Origin: Sessilibacter corallicola | Lineage (GTDB): Bacteria > Pseudomonadota > Gammaproteobacteria > Pseudomonadales > Cellvibrionaceae | Assembly (NCBI RefSeq): GCF_021290925.1 | Contig: NZ_JAJSLX010000002.1 | Span: 771,001-835,000, forward strand | DNA length: 64,000 nt | Reading direction: 5' to 3' | Shown here: positions 34,802 through 44,436 of the stretch, piece after piece | Numbering within the stretch: the stretch's first letter is position 1 | Layout of the letters: each line of letters begins with the position of its first letter | Made by a program: the position numbers and the translations under genes | Notes under the pieces: model-generated | Databases searched by the model: none | Told to the model about the DNA's origin: nothing | The model's input: the letters and a program-made list of their open reading frames with translations, nothing else

Positions 34802-37648
34802 ATGGCTGAAGTAACAGTAAGCGAACTTGCCAAATCAGTAGGTGCCTCAGTGGATCGCCTGCTGAGTCAAATGAAAGACGCTGGATTAGAGCATCAAAGC
34901 CCGGATTCATTGGTATCCGACGAAGAGAAACAGAAACTGCTGTCATTTTTGAAAAGCAGTCATGGCGAAGCGTCTGAGGCGCCACGAAAAATTACCCTCA
35001 AACGCAAAACCACCACAACATTGAAAACCGGCAACAAGAAAACCGTAAACGTAGAGGTGCGTAAAAAGCGTACTTACGTTAAACGCAATGTTGACGTGCC
35101 TGTTGCCGAACACGCTGATGCTGAAGAAGTATCAGAAGCGGTTGTCGATGAAGTGGTTGAGAGTCAGGTAGAAGCTCCAGTTGCAGAAGCAATTGTTGAG
35201 CAAAGCGTAGAAGCCGAAGCTGAAACCGTGACCGAACAAGCCGAAGTGGCCGAAGCGGAAGCTGCTGAAGTAGAGACTCCTGAACCCGAAGCGGTTGAAC
35301 CAGAGCCTACTCCTGAGCCAGAACCAGAGCCTGTTGCCGAGGTTGTTGAAGAGCAAGCATCAGAGCCTGAATCTGCTGTTGAAGAAGAGCCTACAGCTGA
35401 ACAAGCTGAGCCGGAATCAGCACCACAAGAAGCGCCAAAACCATCGTTTACCTTAGATGACTTTGAAGAACGCCGTTTGCAAGCAATGCGCTCACGCAAA
35501 GAAGCTGATGAAAAAGCGGCTGCTGAGCTGGCAGAAAAGAAACGCGCTCTAGAAGAGAAAAACAATCAAGCCAAAGCCGCAGAGAAAAAAGACGACGCTG
35601 CCAAGCCTAAGCCTAAACCTAAGGCAAAAACAGCTGAAGCTCCTGCGACTACTACAGCAAAACCTGGCAAGAAGCGCCATGGTGAAACTGCTGAAGATGA
35701 TGGTGACGAGCCTAAGAAGAAGGGCGGTAAGGCTGCTAAGCCTAAAGGTTTGGGGCCGAAGAAAACCAACCTTAAAGCTTTACTAAATTACGCTGATGAC
35801 GATGACGATGATTTAGATGGTAAATCCCGCCGTCGTTCTAAAGCGCCGATTCGCAGTAAAAACAAACATGGCTTCAAGAAGCCAACGAGTAAAAAAGTGC
35901 ATGAAGTTGAAGTTGGTGAGACGATCGTCGTATCTGAACTCGCCCAGAAAATGTCGATTAAAGCCGCAGAAGTTGTTAAGCATCTGATGAAGATGGGCAC
36001 AATGGCTACGGTTAACCAAGCCATTGATCGCGACACTGCAGAGCTGATCATCGAAGAGATGGGTCACAAAATTAAGCACGTCAGCGAAACCCAACTTGAA
36101 GACGACTTAATCCAATCTGTTAGCGACGCTGAAGGCGAAACCGTTGGCCGAGCGCCGGTTGTGACCGTAATGGGCCACGTTGACCACGGTAAAACTTCTT
36201 TGCTCGACTACATTCGCGATACCAAAGTTGCTTCCGGTGAAGCGGGTGGTATTACCCAGCACATTGGTGCTTACCGAGTTAAAACCTCTCAGGGCGAAAT
36301 CGCTTTCCTAGATACACCAGGGCACGCTGCGTTTACCGCTATGCGTGCTCGTGGAGCGCAGTGTACCGACGTTGTTATTCTTGTCGTTGCAGCCGACGAT
36401 GGTGTGATGCCGCAAACTCGTGAAGCGGTAGAACACTCCCGCGCAGCTGGCGTACCTATCGTTGTTGCAGTCAACAAAATTGATAAGCCAGAAGCCGATC
36501 CAGATCGCGTTCGCAATGAATTAACCACCGTGGAAGTCATTCCTGAAGAGTGGGGTGGTGATACGCAATTTATCAATGTATCTGCTCACACTGGTGAAGG
36601 TATTGACGATCTTCTTGAAGCGGTTTCTCTCCAGGCAGAATTACTTGAGCTGAAAGCGCAAGTGGGTGTTCCTGCAAACGGTGTGGTCATCGAATCTCGT
36701 ATGGAACGCGGTCGCGGTGTTGTAGCAACCGTTCTTGTACAAAGCGGTGAATTGAAGCGCGGCGATATTTTATTGGCCGGTCAGAGCTTCGGTCGCGTAC
36801 GTGCAATGACCAACGAATTTGGTAAGGCAACCACGGAAGCGGGTCCATCTTCTCCTGTGGAAATCCTCGGTTTGGATGCACCACCTGATGCTGGTGATGA
36901 TTTCATTGTTGTTGCCGATGAGCGCAAAGCCCGTGAAGTGGCTGAGCAGCGTGCAGAACGTGAACAGCAAGAAAAAATGCGTCGTCAACAAGCGGCTAAA
37001 CTTGAAAATATGTTTGCCAATATCGGTGGCAATGAGAAGAAAGTTCTTCCTGTTGTATTAAAAGCCGACGTACGCGGATCTCTAGAAGCCATTACCGCAG
37101 CGTTACTTGAAGTTGGTAACGACGAAGTAGAAGTGAACATTGTTTCTTCCGGTATTGGTGGAATTACCGAAAACGACGTCAACCTTGCGGTAACCTCCGG
37201 TGCGGTTGTCTTAGGCTTTAACGTTCGTGCGGGCGCGGCTACGCGTAGCTTGGCGGAAGAGTCTTCGGTTGAAATTCGCTACTACAGCATTATTTACCAA
37301 CTATTAGACGAAGTTAAATCTGCACTTGCCGGTATGTTGGCACCAGAACGTGTGGAAGAAATTGTTGGTATCGCCGATGTTCGTGAAGTATTTAGATCAC
37401 CTAAGTTCGGCCAGGTTGCCGGTTGTATGGTGGTTGAAGGTACAGTCTATCGCTCCAAGCCAATCCGCGTTTTGCGCGACAACGTAGTAATTTTTGAAGG
37501 CGAGCTTGAGTCACTTCGTCGCTTCAAAGACGATGTTGCCGACGTACGAAACGGTATGGAATGTGGTATTGGCGTGAAAGATTACGATGTAAAAGTGGGT
37601 GACCAAATCGAAGTTTACGATATTAAAGAAGTCGCTCGCGAGCTTTAA
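34802..37648 (+). CDS. infB: Translation initiation factor IF-2
   Basis: The start is ATG 34802 after GAGGAG (a GTG two codons upstream is unnecessary), giving 948 residues. The IF2 N-terminal domain begins [21 protein letters not shown] long low-complexity stretch at about 95-225 is built from Glu/Ala/Val then Pro-Glu repeats, followed by Lys/Ala-rich helix. A second IF2_N module lies near 375. The GTPase has [12 protein letters not shown] near 457, DTPGHAAF and [10 protein letters not shown]; domains II-IV follow. The acidic Pro-Glu region is unusually long and likely species-variable. It recruits initiator tRNA to the ribosome. Confidence 0.98.
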   Translation: MAEVTVSELAKSVGASVDRLLSQMKDAGLEHQSPDSLVSDEEKQKLLSFLKSSHGEASEAPRKITLKRKTTTTLKTGNKKTVNVEVRKKRTYVKRNVDVPVAEHADAEEVSEAVVDEVVESQVEAPVAEAIVEQSVEAEAETVTEQAEVAEAEAAEVETPEPEAVEPEPTPEPEPEPVAEVVEEQASEPESAVEEEPTAEQAEPESAPQEAPKPSFTLDDFEERRLQAMRSRKEADEKAAAELAEKKRALEEKNNQAKAAEKKDDAAKPKPKPKAKTAEAPATTTAKPGKKRHGETAEDDGDEPKKKGGKAAKPKGLGPKKTNLKALLNYADDDDDDLDGKSRRRSKAPIRSKNKHGFKKPTSKKVHEVEVGETIVVSELAQKMSIKAAEVVKHLMKMGTMATVNQAIDRDTAELIIEEMGHKIKHVSETQLEDDLIQSVSDAEGETVGRAPVVTVMGHVDHGKTSLLDYIRDTKVASGEAGGITQHIGAYRVKTSQGEIAFLDTPGHAAFTAMRARGAQCTDVVILVVAADDGVMPQTREAVEHSRAAGVPIVVAVNKIDKPEADPDRVRNELTTVEVIPEEWGGDTQFINVSAHTGEGIDDLLEAVSLQAELLELKAQVGVPANGVVIESRMERGRGVVATVLVQSGELKRGDILLAGQSFGRVRAMTNEFGKATTEAGPSSPVEILGLDAPPDAGDDFIVVADERKAREVAEQRAEREQQEKMRRQQAAKLENMFANIGGNEKKVLPVVLKADVRGSLEAITAALLEVGNDEVEVNIVSSGIGGITENDVNLAVTSGAVVLGFNVRAGAATRSLAEESSVEIRYYSIIYQLLDEVKSALAGMLAPERVEEIVGIADVREVFRSPKFGQVAGCMVVEGTVYRSKPIRVLRDNVVIFEGELESLRRFKDDVADVRNGMECGIGVKDYDVKVGDQIEVYDIKEVAREL

Positions 37649-37684
37649 TCTCTGAAACGTATTGTTGGAAACTGAATCACTTAT

Positions 37685-38068
37685 ATGTCTAAAGAATACA
37701 ATCGTACTGATCGTTTAGCCGATGCCATTATGCGAATTTTGGCATCGACTATTCGAAACGAAGTTCGTGACCCCCGCATTGGGATGGTCAACATTAATGA
37801 GGTCGTGGTTAGCCGCGACCTTTCTTTTGCTAAGGTCTATGTCACCTTGGTTGATCGCGAAAGCGACGACGAGCGCAATGAATCGGTAGCTGCGTTAAAT
37901 AAAGCTGCTGGCTTTTTGCGATCACTGTTAGCAAAAGAGTTGGATATTCGCGCTACGCCTAAATTGCAGTTCATTTTTGATGAAACTAGCACCAAAGGTC
38001 AGGCGTTATCACACCTTATCGATAAAGCCGTTGCGGCTGATCGTGCAAATTCAAAAGACGACGATTAA
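37685..38068 (+). CDS. rbfA: Ribosome-binding factor A
   Basis: A 127-residue KH-fold protein needed for late 30S maturation and cold growth. It starts 'KEYNRTDRLADAIMRILAST' and has 'VRDPRIGMVNINEVVVSRDL' and 'PKLQFIFDETSTKG', all family-typical. The usual position between infB and truB supports the call. Confidence 0.97.
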   Translation: MSKEYNRTDRLADAIMRILASTIRNEVRDPRIGMVNINEVVVSRDLSFAKVYVTLVDRESDDERNESVAALNKAAGFLRSLLAKELDIRATPKLQFIFDETSTKGQALSHLIDKAVAADRANSKDDD

Positions 38069-38079
38069 TACAGAAGTTT

Positions 38080-39015
38080 ATGTCTAAAAAACCTCGTATT
38101 GAACGCCGACCAGTTCATGGTGTGCTGGTATTGGATAAACCGTTAGGGCTTTCATCCAATCAAGCCCTTCAAAAAGCAAAATACTTATTAAGAGCAAAAA
38201 AAGCCGGACATACTGGCGCACTTGACCCTTTAGCCTCAGGCGTTTTGCCTTTGTGTTTTGGGGAAGCGACTAAATTTTCCCAATATTTATTGGATTCGGA
38301 CAAAACCTACCTAGCCACATTTCAGCTAGGATTAGAAACCGAAAGTGGCGATCTGGATGCGCCAATCGTTAAAGAGTGCGATGCAAGTCAGGTCACGGTT
38401 GAACAAGTAGAATCTGCGATTGAGCTGTTTACTGGCGATATTGAACAGGTTCCGCCGATGTTTTCAGCACTGAAACACCAAGGTCAGCCGCTGTACAAAT
38501 TGGCTCGCAATGGCGTCCAGGTTGAAAGAAAAGCGCGCAGTGTTCGAGTGTATCGCTACCAACTGCACGATTTTCGTCCCGGTGAAAAAGCCCAAATTGA
38601 TGTTGAGATTGCCTGCTCTAAAGGCACTTACATTCGATCGTTGGCATTGGATCTTGGATTTAAATTAGGTGTTGGCGCAACCGTTACGTCGTTGAGGCGC
38701 ACACAGGCTGGACCTTACGATTTGTCGCAAACAATGAGTTTGGAGGAATTATCCACTAAACTTGAGCAAGACGGCGATGATTCAATCGATTTTTTAATGC
38801 CGATTGATTCACCAGTGGCGGATTTGCAGTCAGTGACGTTACCTGATTTTACCGAGACAGAATTCAGTCATGGTCAATCCGTGTTCGATGCTCAATTTTG
38901 CGGATTACCGGTGGAGCAATCCGTTCGTGTTTTCTCCACAGGCGGTCAGTTTTTAGGGTTGGGTTCGGTGACCGATGATGGCCGAATTCAACCGAAACGC
39001 TTAGTGGTTTTATAA
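38080..39015 (+). CDS. truB: tRNA pseudouridine-55 synthase
   Basis: The 311-residue TruB modifies U55 in the T-loop of tRNA. The catalytic Asp49 is in GHTGALDPLASGVLPLCFG; 'KTYLATFQLGLETESGD', 'GDIEQVPPMFSALKHQGQPL' and 'CSKGTYIRSLALDLG' are further family segments. A C-terminal PUA-like domain follows. It begins 12 bases after rbfA and is followed by a terminator, so it is the last gene of the operon. Confidence 0.98.
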   Translation: MSKKPRIERRPVHGVLVLDKPLGLSSNQALQKAKYLLRAKKAGHTGALDPLASGVLPLCFGEATKFSQYLLDSDKTYLATFQLGLETESGDLDAPIVKECDASQVTVEQVESAIELFTGDIEQVPPMFSALKHQGQPLYKLARNGVQVERKARSVRVYRYQLHDFRPGEKAQIDVEIACSKGTYIRSLALDLGFKLGVGATVTSLRRTQAGPYDLSQTMSLEELSTKLEQDGDDSIDFLMPIDSPVADLQSVTLPDFTETEFSHGQSVFDAQFCGLPVEQSVRVFSTGGQFLGLGSVTDDGRIQPKRLVVL

Positions 39016-39043
39016 ACCTAGTTGTTTTATAGGTTTGGTTTTT
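39013..39043 (+). terminator. Terminator after truB
   Basis: AAACCTA pairs with TAGGTTT around a 9-base loop, followed by GGTTTTT. It overlaps the truB stop region. Confidence 0.6.
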
Positions 39044-39341
39044 AACTGGTCACTGGGCAAGTCATTCCAGGCCAGCGTTCCATTGAATGGTTGTTTTTGA
39101 GCCGTACTTTGTGGTTAAACTGCAAAGTTTGATCGATTTGCTGAGTATTATCAGCAAGGCTTAATACTCAGCAACGTAGCAAGAATGTGGAGCCTTAGGG
39201 CTTCCTAGCTTGGAGCAGTAAAAGTAGTGGCTCCAAGTGTATTGACCTGTCTGTAAATATGCGCGGGCAGGCCTAATGAATGATCATGTGTTTTTAACAG
39301 TTGATCGTGGGCATATTTTTAAATGTTTAGAGGAAAATACC
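39044..39341 (+). other. rpsO leader region
   Basis: Roughly 300 bases upstream of rpsO without a gene. An 8-bp hairpin CTTGGAGC/GCTCCAAG lies at 39209-39237. In E. coli S15 binds a pseudoknot in its own leader; I cannot confirm an equivalent here, but the region must contain the promoter and any autoregulatory structure. Confidence 0.4.
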
Positions 39342-39611
39342 ATGGCACTAAGTGCTCAAGAAAAAGCGGAAATCGTAAAAGAACACGCACTTTCAGAATC
39401 TGATACTGGATCTCCTGAAGTACAGGTTGCTCTTTTAACGGCAAACATCAACAAGTTGCAAGGTCACTTTGCCGACCACAAACAAGATCACCATTCTCGT
39501 CGTGGCTTGATCCGCATGGTAAACCAACGTCGTAAGTTGCTTGACTACCTCAAAAAGAAAGATGTCAATCGTTACGCAGCTCTTATTCAAAAGCTGGGTC
39601 TTCGTCGTTAA
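39342..39611 (+). CDS. rpsO: 30S ribosomal protein S15
   Basis: From ATG 39342 (after AGAGGAAAATACC) it is 89 residues: [20 protein letters not shown] at the start and '[20 protein letters not shown]' inside. The length and motifs are those of bacterial S15. An in-frame ATG at 39276 would add 22 residues of unrelated sequence and is rejected. It is followed by its own terminator and then pnp, as usual. Confidence 0.98.
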   Translation: MALSAQEKAEIVKEHALSESDTGSPEVQVALLTANINKLQGHFADHKQDHHSRRGLIRMVNQRRKLLDYLKKKDVNRYAALIQKLGLRR

Positions 39612-39618
39612 TCCCATT

Positions 39619-39650
39619 CAAAGTGCCCGCTTTTGCGGGCACTTTGTTAT
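39619..39650 (+). terminator. Terminator between rpsO and pnp
   Basis: CAAAGTGCCCGC / GCGGGCACTTTG with a TTTT loop, followed by TTATTT. In E. coli the same gap has a terminator and RNase III site. Confidence 0.8.
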
Positions 39651-39733
39651 TTCTCAGTTCTCTGGTGTGCTCTGTTTATTGTCGTGGATATCAACACGAA
39701 TGAGCGCACCTACTTAATCATAAGGATATTGTC

Positions 39734-41872
39734 GTGAATCCTGTAATAAAAACATTTCAATACGGCAATGACACCGTAACCCTTGAAACAGGCCGAGTTG
39801 CTCGGCAAGCAAGCGGTGCAGTTATTGCGACCGTAGGTGACACGTCGGTACTGTGCACAGTCGTTGGTGCAAAAGAAGCCGTAGAGGGCCAAGATTTTTT
39901 CCCTCTTTCTGTGCATTATCAAGAAAAAGCATACGCAGCAGGTAAAATCCCAGGTGGTTTTTTCAAGCGTGAAGGCCGCCCAAGTGAAAAAGAAACATTA
40001 ACTTCACGTTTAATTGACCGTCCAATTCGTCCGCTCTTTCCAGATGGCTTCTTCAATGAAGTGCAAGTTGTTTGTACCGTATTGTCAGCAAACAAAAATG
40101 TCGATCCAGATATCGCCGCTATGATTGGTACTTCTGCCGCTCTAGCAATTTCAGGTGTTCCGTTTAACGGACCAATTGGCGCTGCGCGTGTGGGCTATAC
40201 CCAAGAAGACGGTTATTTGCTGAATCCTACCTATTCTGCCATCGCATCTTCTGAGCTAGACATGGTAGTTGCGGGTACCAAAGACGCAGTATTAATGGTG
40301 GAATCTGAAGCGAACGAGCTTCCAGAAGACATTATGCTCGGCGCTGTTTTGTACGCTCACCAAGAGCTACAAGCGGTAATCGCAGCCGTAGAAGAGCTTG
40401 CTCGTGAAACTGCCAAGCCAGCTTGGGATTGGGTTGCTCCGCCAGTTGATGAGGTGCTTAAAGCTGCTGTTTCTGAATTGATGGCCGCTCCAGTTGCCGA
40501 AGCGTACCGAATTACCGATAAGCAAGAGCGATACACCAAGTTGGGTGAATTGCGCGGCCAAGCTGTTGAAGCTATCGCTACCGAAGAAAGCGAATACAGC
40601 GCTGATGACGTGAAAAAAGAATTCTCCAAATTGGAGAAAACCACCGTACGTTCATCCGTTGTTGCCGGTGAGCCACGTATTGATGGCCGTGACAACAAAA
40701 CCGTTCGTCCTATCGCGGTTGAAGTTGGTGTGTTGCCAAAAGTTCACGGTTCAGCGTTGTTCACTCGCGGCGAAACTCAGGCATTGGTTGTTTCAACCTT
40801 GGGTTCTACTCGCGATGCGCAAATTATCGATGCATTAGAAGGTGAGCGTCGCGACAACTTCATGTTGCACTACAACTTCCCTCCTTATTCTGTCGGTGAA
40901 GCCGGCCGCATGGGTGGTACAGGTCGTCGTGAGATTGGTCACGGCCGTCTTGCTCGTCGCGGTGTTGGTGCTGTATTACCAAGCGAAGAAGAATTCCCAT
41001 ACACCATGCGTGTTGTGAGTGAAATTACCGAATCTAACGGTTCTAGCTCCATGGCTTCGGTTTGTGGTTCAAGCCTTGCGTTAATGGACGCAGGTGTTCC
41101 TCTTAAAGCTCCAGTTGCGGGTATCGCAATGGGCTTGGTAAAAGAAGACAACGGTTTTGCTGTTCTGACCGATATTCTTGGTGATGAAGATCACCTCGGT
41201 GATATGGACTTTAAAGTTGCTGGTACCGCCGACGGTGTTACCGCATTGCAAATGGACATTAAAATCGAAGGTATTACCGAAGAGATTATGGAAATTGCAT
41301 TGAAGCAAGCTTTAGATGCGCGTTTGCACATCCTTGCTGAAATGAACAAAGTTATTTCTGAGTCTCGCGGTTCTGTTGCTCAAAGCGCACCGCGCATTGA
41401 AACCTTGAAAGTTGATCCGGATAAAATCCGTGACATCATCGGTAAAGGTGGTGCAACCATTCGTTCTATTACCGAAGATACCGGTGCGTCTATCGATATC
41501 GATGACGACGGCACTGTAAAAGTTTACGGTGAAGGCGAGTCTCTACAAGCGGCTCTTGATCGCATTCAAGAGATCACAGCAGAAGCTGAAATCGGCACAA
41601 CCTACGAAGGTAAGGTTGTTCGCATTGTTGATTTCGGTGCGTTTGTAAACTTCTTGCCGGGCAAAGACGGGCTTGTGCATATTTCTCAAATTGCTCATGA
41701 GCGCGTCAACAGCGTTTCTGATTATCTAAAAGAAGGCGAAATCGTTAAGGTTAAGTGCATGGACGTAGATAATCGTGGTCGCATTAAATTGTCGATCAAA
41801 GAGACTCTTGAAAAGCCAGCACCTGAACAACCAGCGCCAGAATCTAACGGTTCTAACGCTGGCGAAGAGTAA
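39734..41872 (+). CDS. pnp: Polyribonucleotide nucleotidyltransferase (PNPase)
   Basis: A 712-residue PNPase with GTG start preceded by AAGGAT. It has two RNase PH domains (first '[20 protein letters not shown]' near 76-96, second with '[20 protein letters not shown]' near 378), a KH domain ('[20 protein letters not shown]') and a C-terminal S1 domain ('[20 protein letters not shown]'). It degrades RNA phosphorolytically and is part of the degradosome in related species. Confidence 0.98.
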   Translation: MNPVIKTFQYGNDTVTLETGRVARQASGAVIATVGDTSVLCTVVGAKEAVEGQDFFPLSVHYQEKAYAAGKIPGGFFKREGRPSEKETLTSRLIDRPIRPLFPDGFFNEVQVVCTVLSANKNVDPDIAAMIGTSAALAISGVPFNGPIGAARVGYTQEDGYLLNPTYSAIASSELDMVVAGTKDAVLMVESEANELPEDIMLGAVLYAHQELQAVIAAVEELARETAKPAWDWVAPPVDEVLKAAVSELMAAPVAEAYRITDKQERYTKLGELRGQAVEAIATEESEYSADDVKKEFSKLEKTTVRSSVVAGEPRIDGRDNKTVRPIAVEVGVLPKVHGSALFTRGETQALVVSTLGSTRDAQIIDALEGERRDNFMLHYNFPPYSVGEAGRMGGTGRREIGHGRLARRGVGAVLPSEEEFPYTMRVVSEITESNGSSSMASVCGSSLALMDAGVPLKAPVAGIAMGLVKEDNGFAVLTDILGDEDHLGDMDFKVAGTADGVTALQMDIKIEGITEEIMEIALKQALDARLHILAEMNKVISESRGSVAQSAPRIETLKVDPDKIRDIIGKGGATIRSITEDTGASIDIDDDGTVKVYGEGESLQAALDRIQEITAEAEIGTTYEGKVVRIVDFGAFVNFLPGKDGLVHISQIAHERVNSVSDYLKEGEIVKVKCMDVDNRGRIKLSIKETLEKPAPEQPAPESNGSNAGEE

Positions 41873-41886
41873 CTGCTTCGCAAATG

Positions 41887-41913
41887 AAAAACCCGCTTCG
41901 GCGGGTTTTTTTT
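41887..41913 (+). terminator. Terminator after pnp
   Basis: AAAACCCGC-TTCG-GCGGGTTTT followed by T-run to 41913, a textbook UUCG-loop terminator. Confidence 0.92.
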
Positions 41914-41985
41914 CGCCTGTGAAAAATGCATATTAACTGTTAAAAATTGACAGGTGCGAACCGTGCTTAACAAGGAATGCAAATC

Positions 41986-42804
41986 GTGATTCGTTCAAAC
42001 TATTTTTTAATGGTACCCGTTTTAATTCTGTTCATGTTTTCCGCGACTCGCGCATCGGCGTGGGGATCTTCGGGGCACGCAATTATTTGTGAAATTGCCT
42101 GGCAAAATTTAACTGAGAAAACACAAGCTTGGGTTGAGCCTTTGTACAAGGAAAAAGGTTTCGATACCTTTGCCCAATCGTGCAACTGGGCCGATCAAAT
42201 TCGCGGTGATGATCGTTTCAACTATTTGGCGCCGATGCATTATGTCAACGTTCCTAAAAACGCCGGTGAATACTCCCAAGAAATTGCAATATGTGGGAAA
42301 AAATCCTGCGTGACCAAAGCAATCACCACACACATAATTAATTTGAAAACAGAACGAAAAAACTTGTCACAATCTTTGCTTCTGTTATCTCATTTTGTGG
42401 GGGATATTCACCAACCATTACACGTCAGCTACGCCCAGGATTGGGGTGGTAACAAGATAAAAATGGCAGCGGAAAATAAATTTGGTGCTGTACTAGCAAG
42501 TAACTTGCACCAAATTTGGGATTCTTGGTTGTTAGAGACATTGTCATTGTCGGATTGGAGGCAAGCTGCAAATTCTTTGAATAAAAATATTTCAAACTCT
42601 CAAAAGCAAACGTGGAGTGAGCAACAAGATGTTCACCTATGGGCAAAAGAGTCTTACGAGCAGGTTAAATTGATTTATGCACAGTTGGATTCAACACAAA
42701 AAGTAACGACCCAATACGCAGATAAGCATGCTAATTACGTCAGACAAAGATTACAGATTGCGGGAATACGCTTGGCGACTCTGTTAAATTCAATGACTGA
42801 TTAA
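41986..42804 (+). CDS. Secreted S1/P1-type nuclease
   Basis: With GTG 41986 as start (AAGGA at good distance) the protein is 272 residues; ATG 41977 is the alternative. A signal peptide (FLMVPVLILFMFSATRASA) is followed by a mature N-terminus at WG, where the Trp is itself a zinc ligand in this family. Other zinc ligands lie in 'WGSSGHAIICEIA', 'NWADQIR', 'HYVNV', 'LLSHFVGDIHQPLHV' and 'SNLHQIWDSWLLE'. It should degrade single-stranded DNA/RNA outside the cytoplasm using three zinc ions, perhaps for phosphate or nucleotide scavenging. It has no obvious operon partner. Confidence 0.92.
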   Translation: MIRSNYFLMVPVLILFMFSATRASAWGSSGHAIICEIAWQNLTEKTQAWVEPLYKEKGFDTFAQSCNWADQIRGDDRFNYLAPMHYVNVPKNAGEYSQEIAICGKKSCVTKAITTHIINLKTERKNLSQSLLLLSHFVGDIHQPLHVSYAQDWGGNKIKMAAENKFGAVLASNLHQIWDSWLLETLSLSDWRQAANSLNKNISNSQKQTWSEQQDVHLWAKESYEQVKLIYAQLDSTQKVTTQYADKHANYVRQRLQIAGIRLATLLNSMTD

Positions 42805-42871
42805 AAGTGCGTTTTGTAAAATATATTTTTAGATATTACGTATATCGTGTTTTTCTGTTTTGAAATATTTA

Positions 42872-42926
42872 TGCCTGTCATTAAAGGTGTTATTAATTTT
42901 AATCTATATTTACAGGCTTTTTTATT
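42872..42926 (+). terminator. Terminator after the nuclease gene
   Basis: TGCCTGT pairs with ACAGGC across an AT-rich 33-base loop, followed by TTTTTTATTTTT. The loop contains a further AT dyad. The rest of 42805-43135 is AT-rich and shows nothing else. Confidence 0.6.
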
Positions 42927-43135
42927 TTTGAAAAATTTATTAACCCATTATATTTTTAGATGTTCGCATTAATTAGCTTTCACTAACAAAGTTGATGTTG
43001 CGCTCGGTAATATAGAATTGTGGTTAACCGTGCTTGTTAAAATCTATCAATCGTATTAATCTCTTCTAGTGAAAATTATTCACCCTTTGTTAAAAAATCA
43101 TAAACAGCCAATTATTTCATTTCTAGGAGTTACTC

Positions 43136-44026
43136 TTGGATCGCAGAACATTGCCTTTGTCTGCACTTCGCGCTTTTGAGAGCGCTGCTGAATGCCTACA
43201 CCTGGGGCGAGCTGGCGAAAAACTGGGTGTCAGTCACGGCGCAATCAGCCATCAGGTTCGTGCTTTAGAAGAGCAATTAGCCGTAAAATTATTTTCTCGC
43301 GCTCACAATAAGTTGGCGCTAACTCCTGCCGGGCAAAGATTGTATCAATCGGTTAAAGAGGGGTTCGATAAAATAATTGATGGTGCTCGCAATATTAATC
43401 CCCAAGAGTTAAGCGGCTCTCTTGTCATTGCCTGCACACAAACCATTGCGGCCAGTTGGGCGGCAAGGCATATTTGCGAATTTTACCAAAAGTACCCCAC
43501 CATTGAGTTGCATGTTCGAGAGATTGAACCCTTACAACAAGACATTCCCTTAGACGTCGATATTGCCATTTGCTACGGCCGACCAAATTCGGGTAATCGC
43601 GCAGTTAAAAAATTAGGTGCACCACCGTTATTTCCGGTTTGCAGTCCCGCTTTGTTGCAGGGGCGTGCACCGGCGTCGCGCCCGCAAGATATTACTAACT
43701 TCACCATTATTCACGATGGCGAAGTGCTTTGGTCGCGCTGGTTTGAAAAGTACGGCGTTAATATTGAAGAACTGAATTCCAACATTTATTTTTCCAATAC
43801 CAGCCAAGCGTTAGCCGCCGCGCGCCTAGGGTACGGTGTAGCTTTGTGTAATACCTTTGAAGCGCACGATTACATTCGAGAAGGGCAGTTGATTCAGTTG
43901 TTTGATTTACCCATCGAAGAAGCACAAGAATATTATATCGTCACACAATTTGAGCCCGAAAAACCGTTGAAGGTTTCTATCTTTGAAGAATGGATTACGC
44001 GCGATCGTTTGATTGAACCTCAATAA
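43136..44026 (+). CDS. LysR-family regulator, GcvA-like
   Basis: A 296-residue LysR protein. The TTG start at 43136 is supported by AGGAG seven bases upstream and gives 'RRTLPLSALRAFESAAECLH'. The helix-turn-helix is 'GRAGEKLGVSHGAISHQVRA'. The 'LPPLNALRAFEAAAR'-like beginning and 'GYGVALCNTFEAHDYI' region recall GcvA-group regulators. Target and effector are unknown; the next gene, a DUF885 lipoprotein 410 bases away, is not an obvious target, and LysR targets are often divergent, which is not the arrangement here. Confidence 0.88.
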   Translation: MDRRTLPLSALRAFESAAECLHLGRAGEKLGVSHGAISHQVRALEEQLAVKLFSRAHNKLALTPAGQRLYQSVKEGFDKIIDGARNINPQELSGSLVIACTQTIAASWAARHICEFYQKYPTIELHVREIEPLQQDIPLDVDIAICYGRPNSGNRAVKKLGAPPLFPVCSPALLQGRAPASRPQDITNFTIIHDGEVLWSRWFEKYGVNIEELNSNIYFSNTSQALAAARLGYGVALCNTFEAHDYIREGQLIQLFDLPIEEAQEYYIVTQFEPEKPLKVSIFEEWITRDRLIEPQ

Positions 44027-44178
44027 AACAAAGTGATTAAAATACCGCAAGCTTAACTGGCTTGCTTTGTCTTTTAGTTGTGTTCTTAATTATACTTTTA
44101 ATCGTATTCTCAGTTGAGCTTACAGTCGTACTTTTTGCTTGACGGTTTACGTAGAGTTTTTATTTTCTCCAAGTCTAT

Positions 44179-44227
44179 TTTTCAGTTTCCGCCTTAATTC
44201 TTGTTTCAGTTCCTGCCTTAATTCTCT
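44179..44227. repeat. 24-bp imperfect tandem repeat
   Basis: Two adjacent copies of TTCAGTTYCYGCCTTAATTC with a 24-base period lie in the gap between the LysR gene and the DUF885 gene. No function is evident. The gap 44027-44436 otherwise has AT-rich sequence and the MITE remnant. Confidence 0.6.
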
Positions 44228-44349
44228 TCTCAGACGATCCGGTTATTTCATAGATAAAAGATCTGTTGAACGTTGTTTTTAACGAGACCTTCGTTGATAT
44301 TGATTCTAGTTCTGCTATTGAGGTCGACGGGCTTAGTTTCGTTCATTGT

Positions 44350-44400
44350 CTTAGGGCCTGTTAACACAAATTAAATGGTTGCAGGTGTCACCCTTTAGGG
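44350..44400. mobile_element. Remnant of the GGGCCTGTT MITE family
   Basis: TTAGGGCCTGTTAACACAAA at 44350 onward matches the terminal repeat of the 22550-22818 element (TAGGGCCTGTTCACACTAAT) at most positions, and the next 25 bases retain the CAGGTGTC/CCCTTTA pattern of the element's end. Only one end is recognisable, so it is a decayed or solo end. It lies about 40-85 bases upstream of the DUF885 start. Confidence 0.5.
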
Positions 44401-44436
44401 CGAGATGATTTTTCCATCAATGGGATTATAAAAGAT

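Noticed and set aside
35164-35565. A Ser/Ala-rich 133-codon frame opposite infB
   Set aside because: It arises from the Glu/Ala/Pro repeats of infB read on the other strand.
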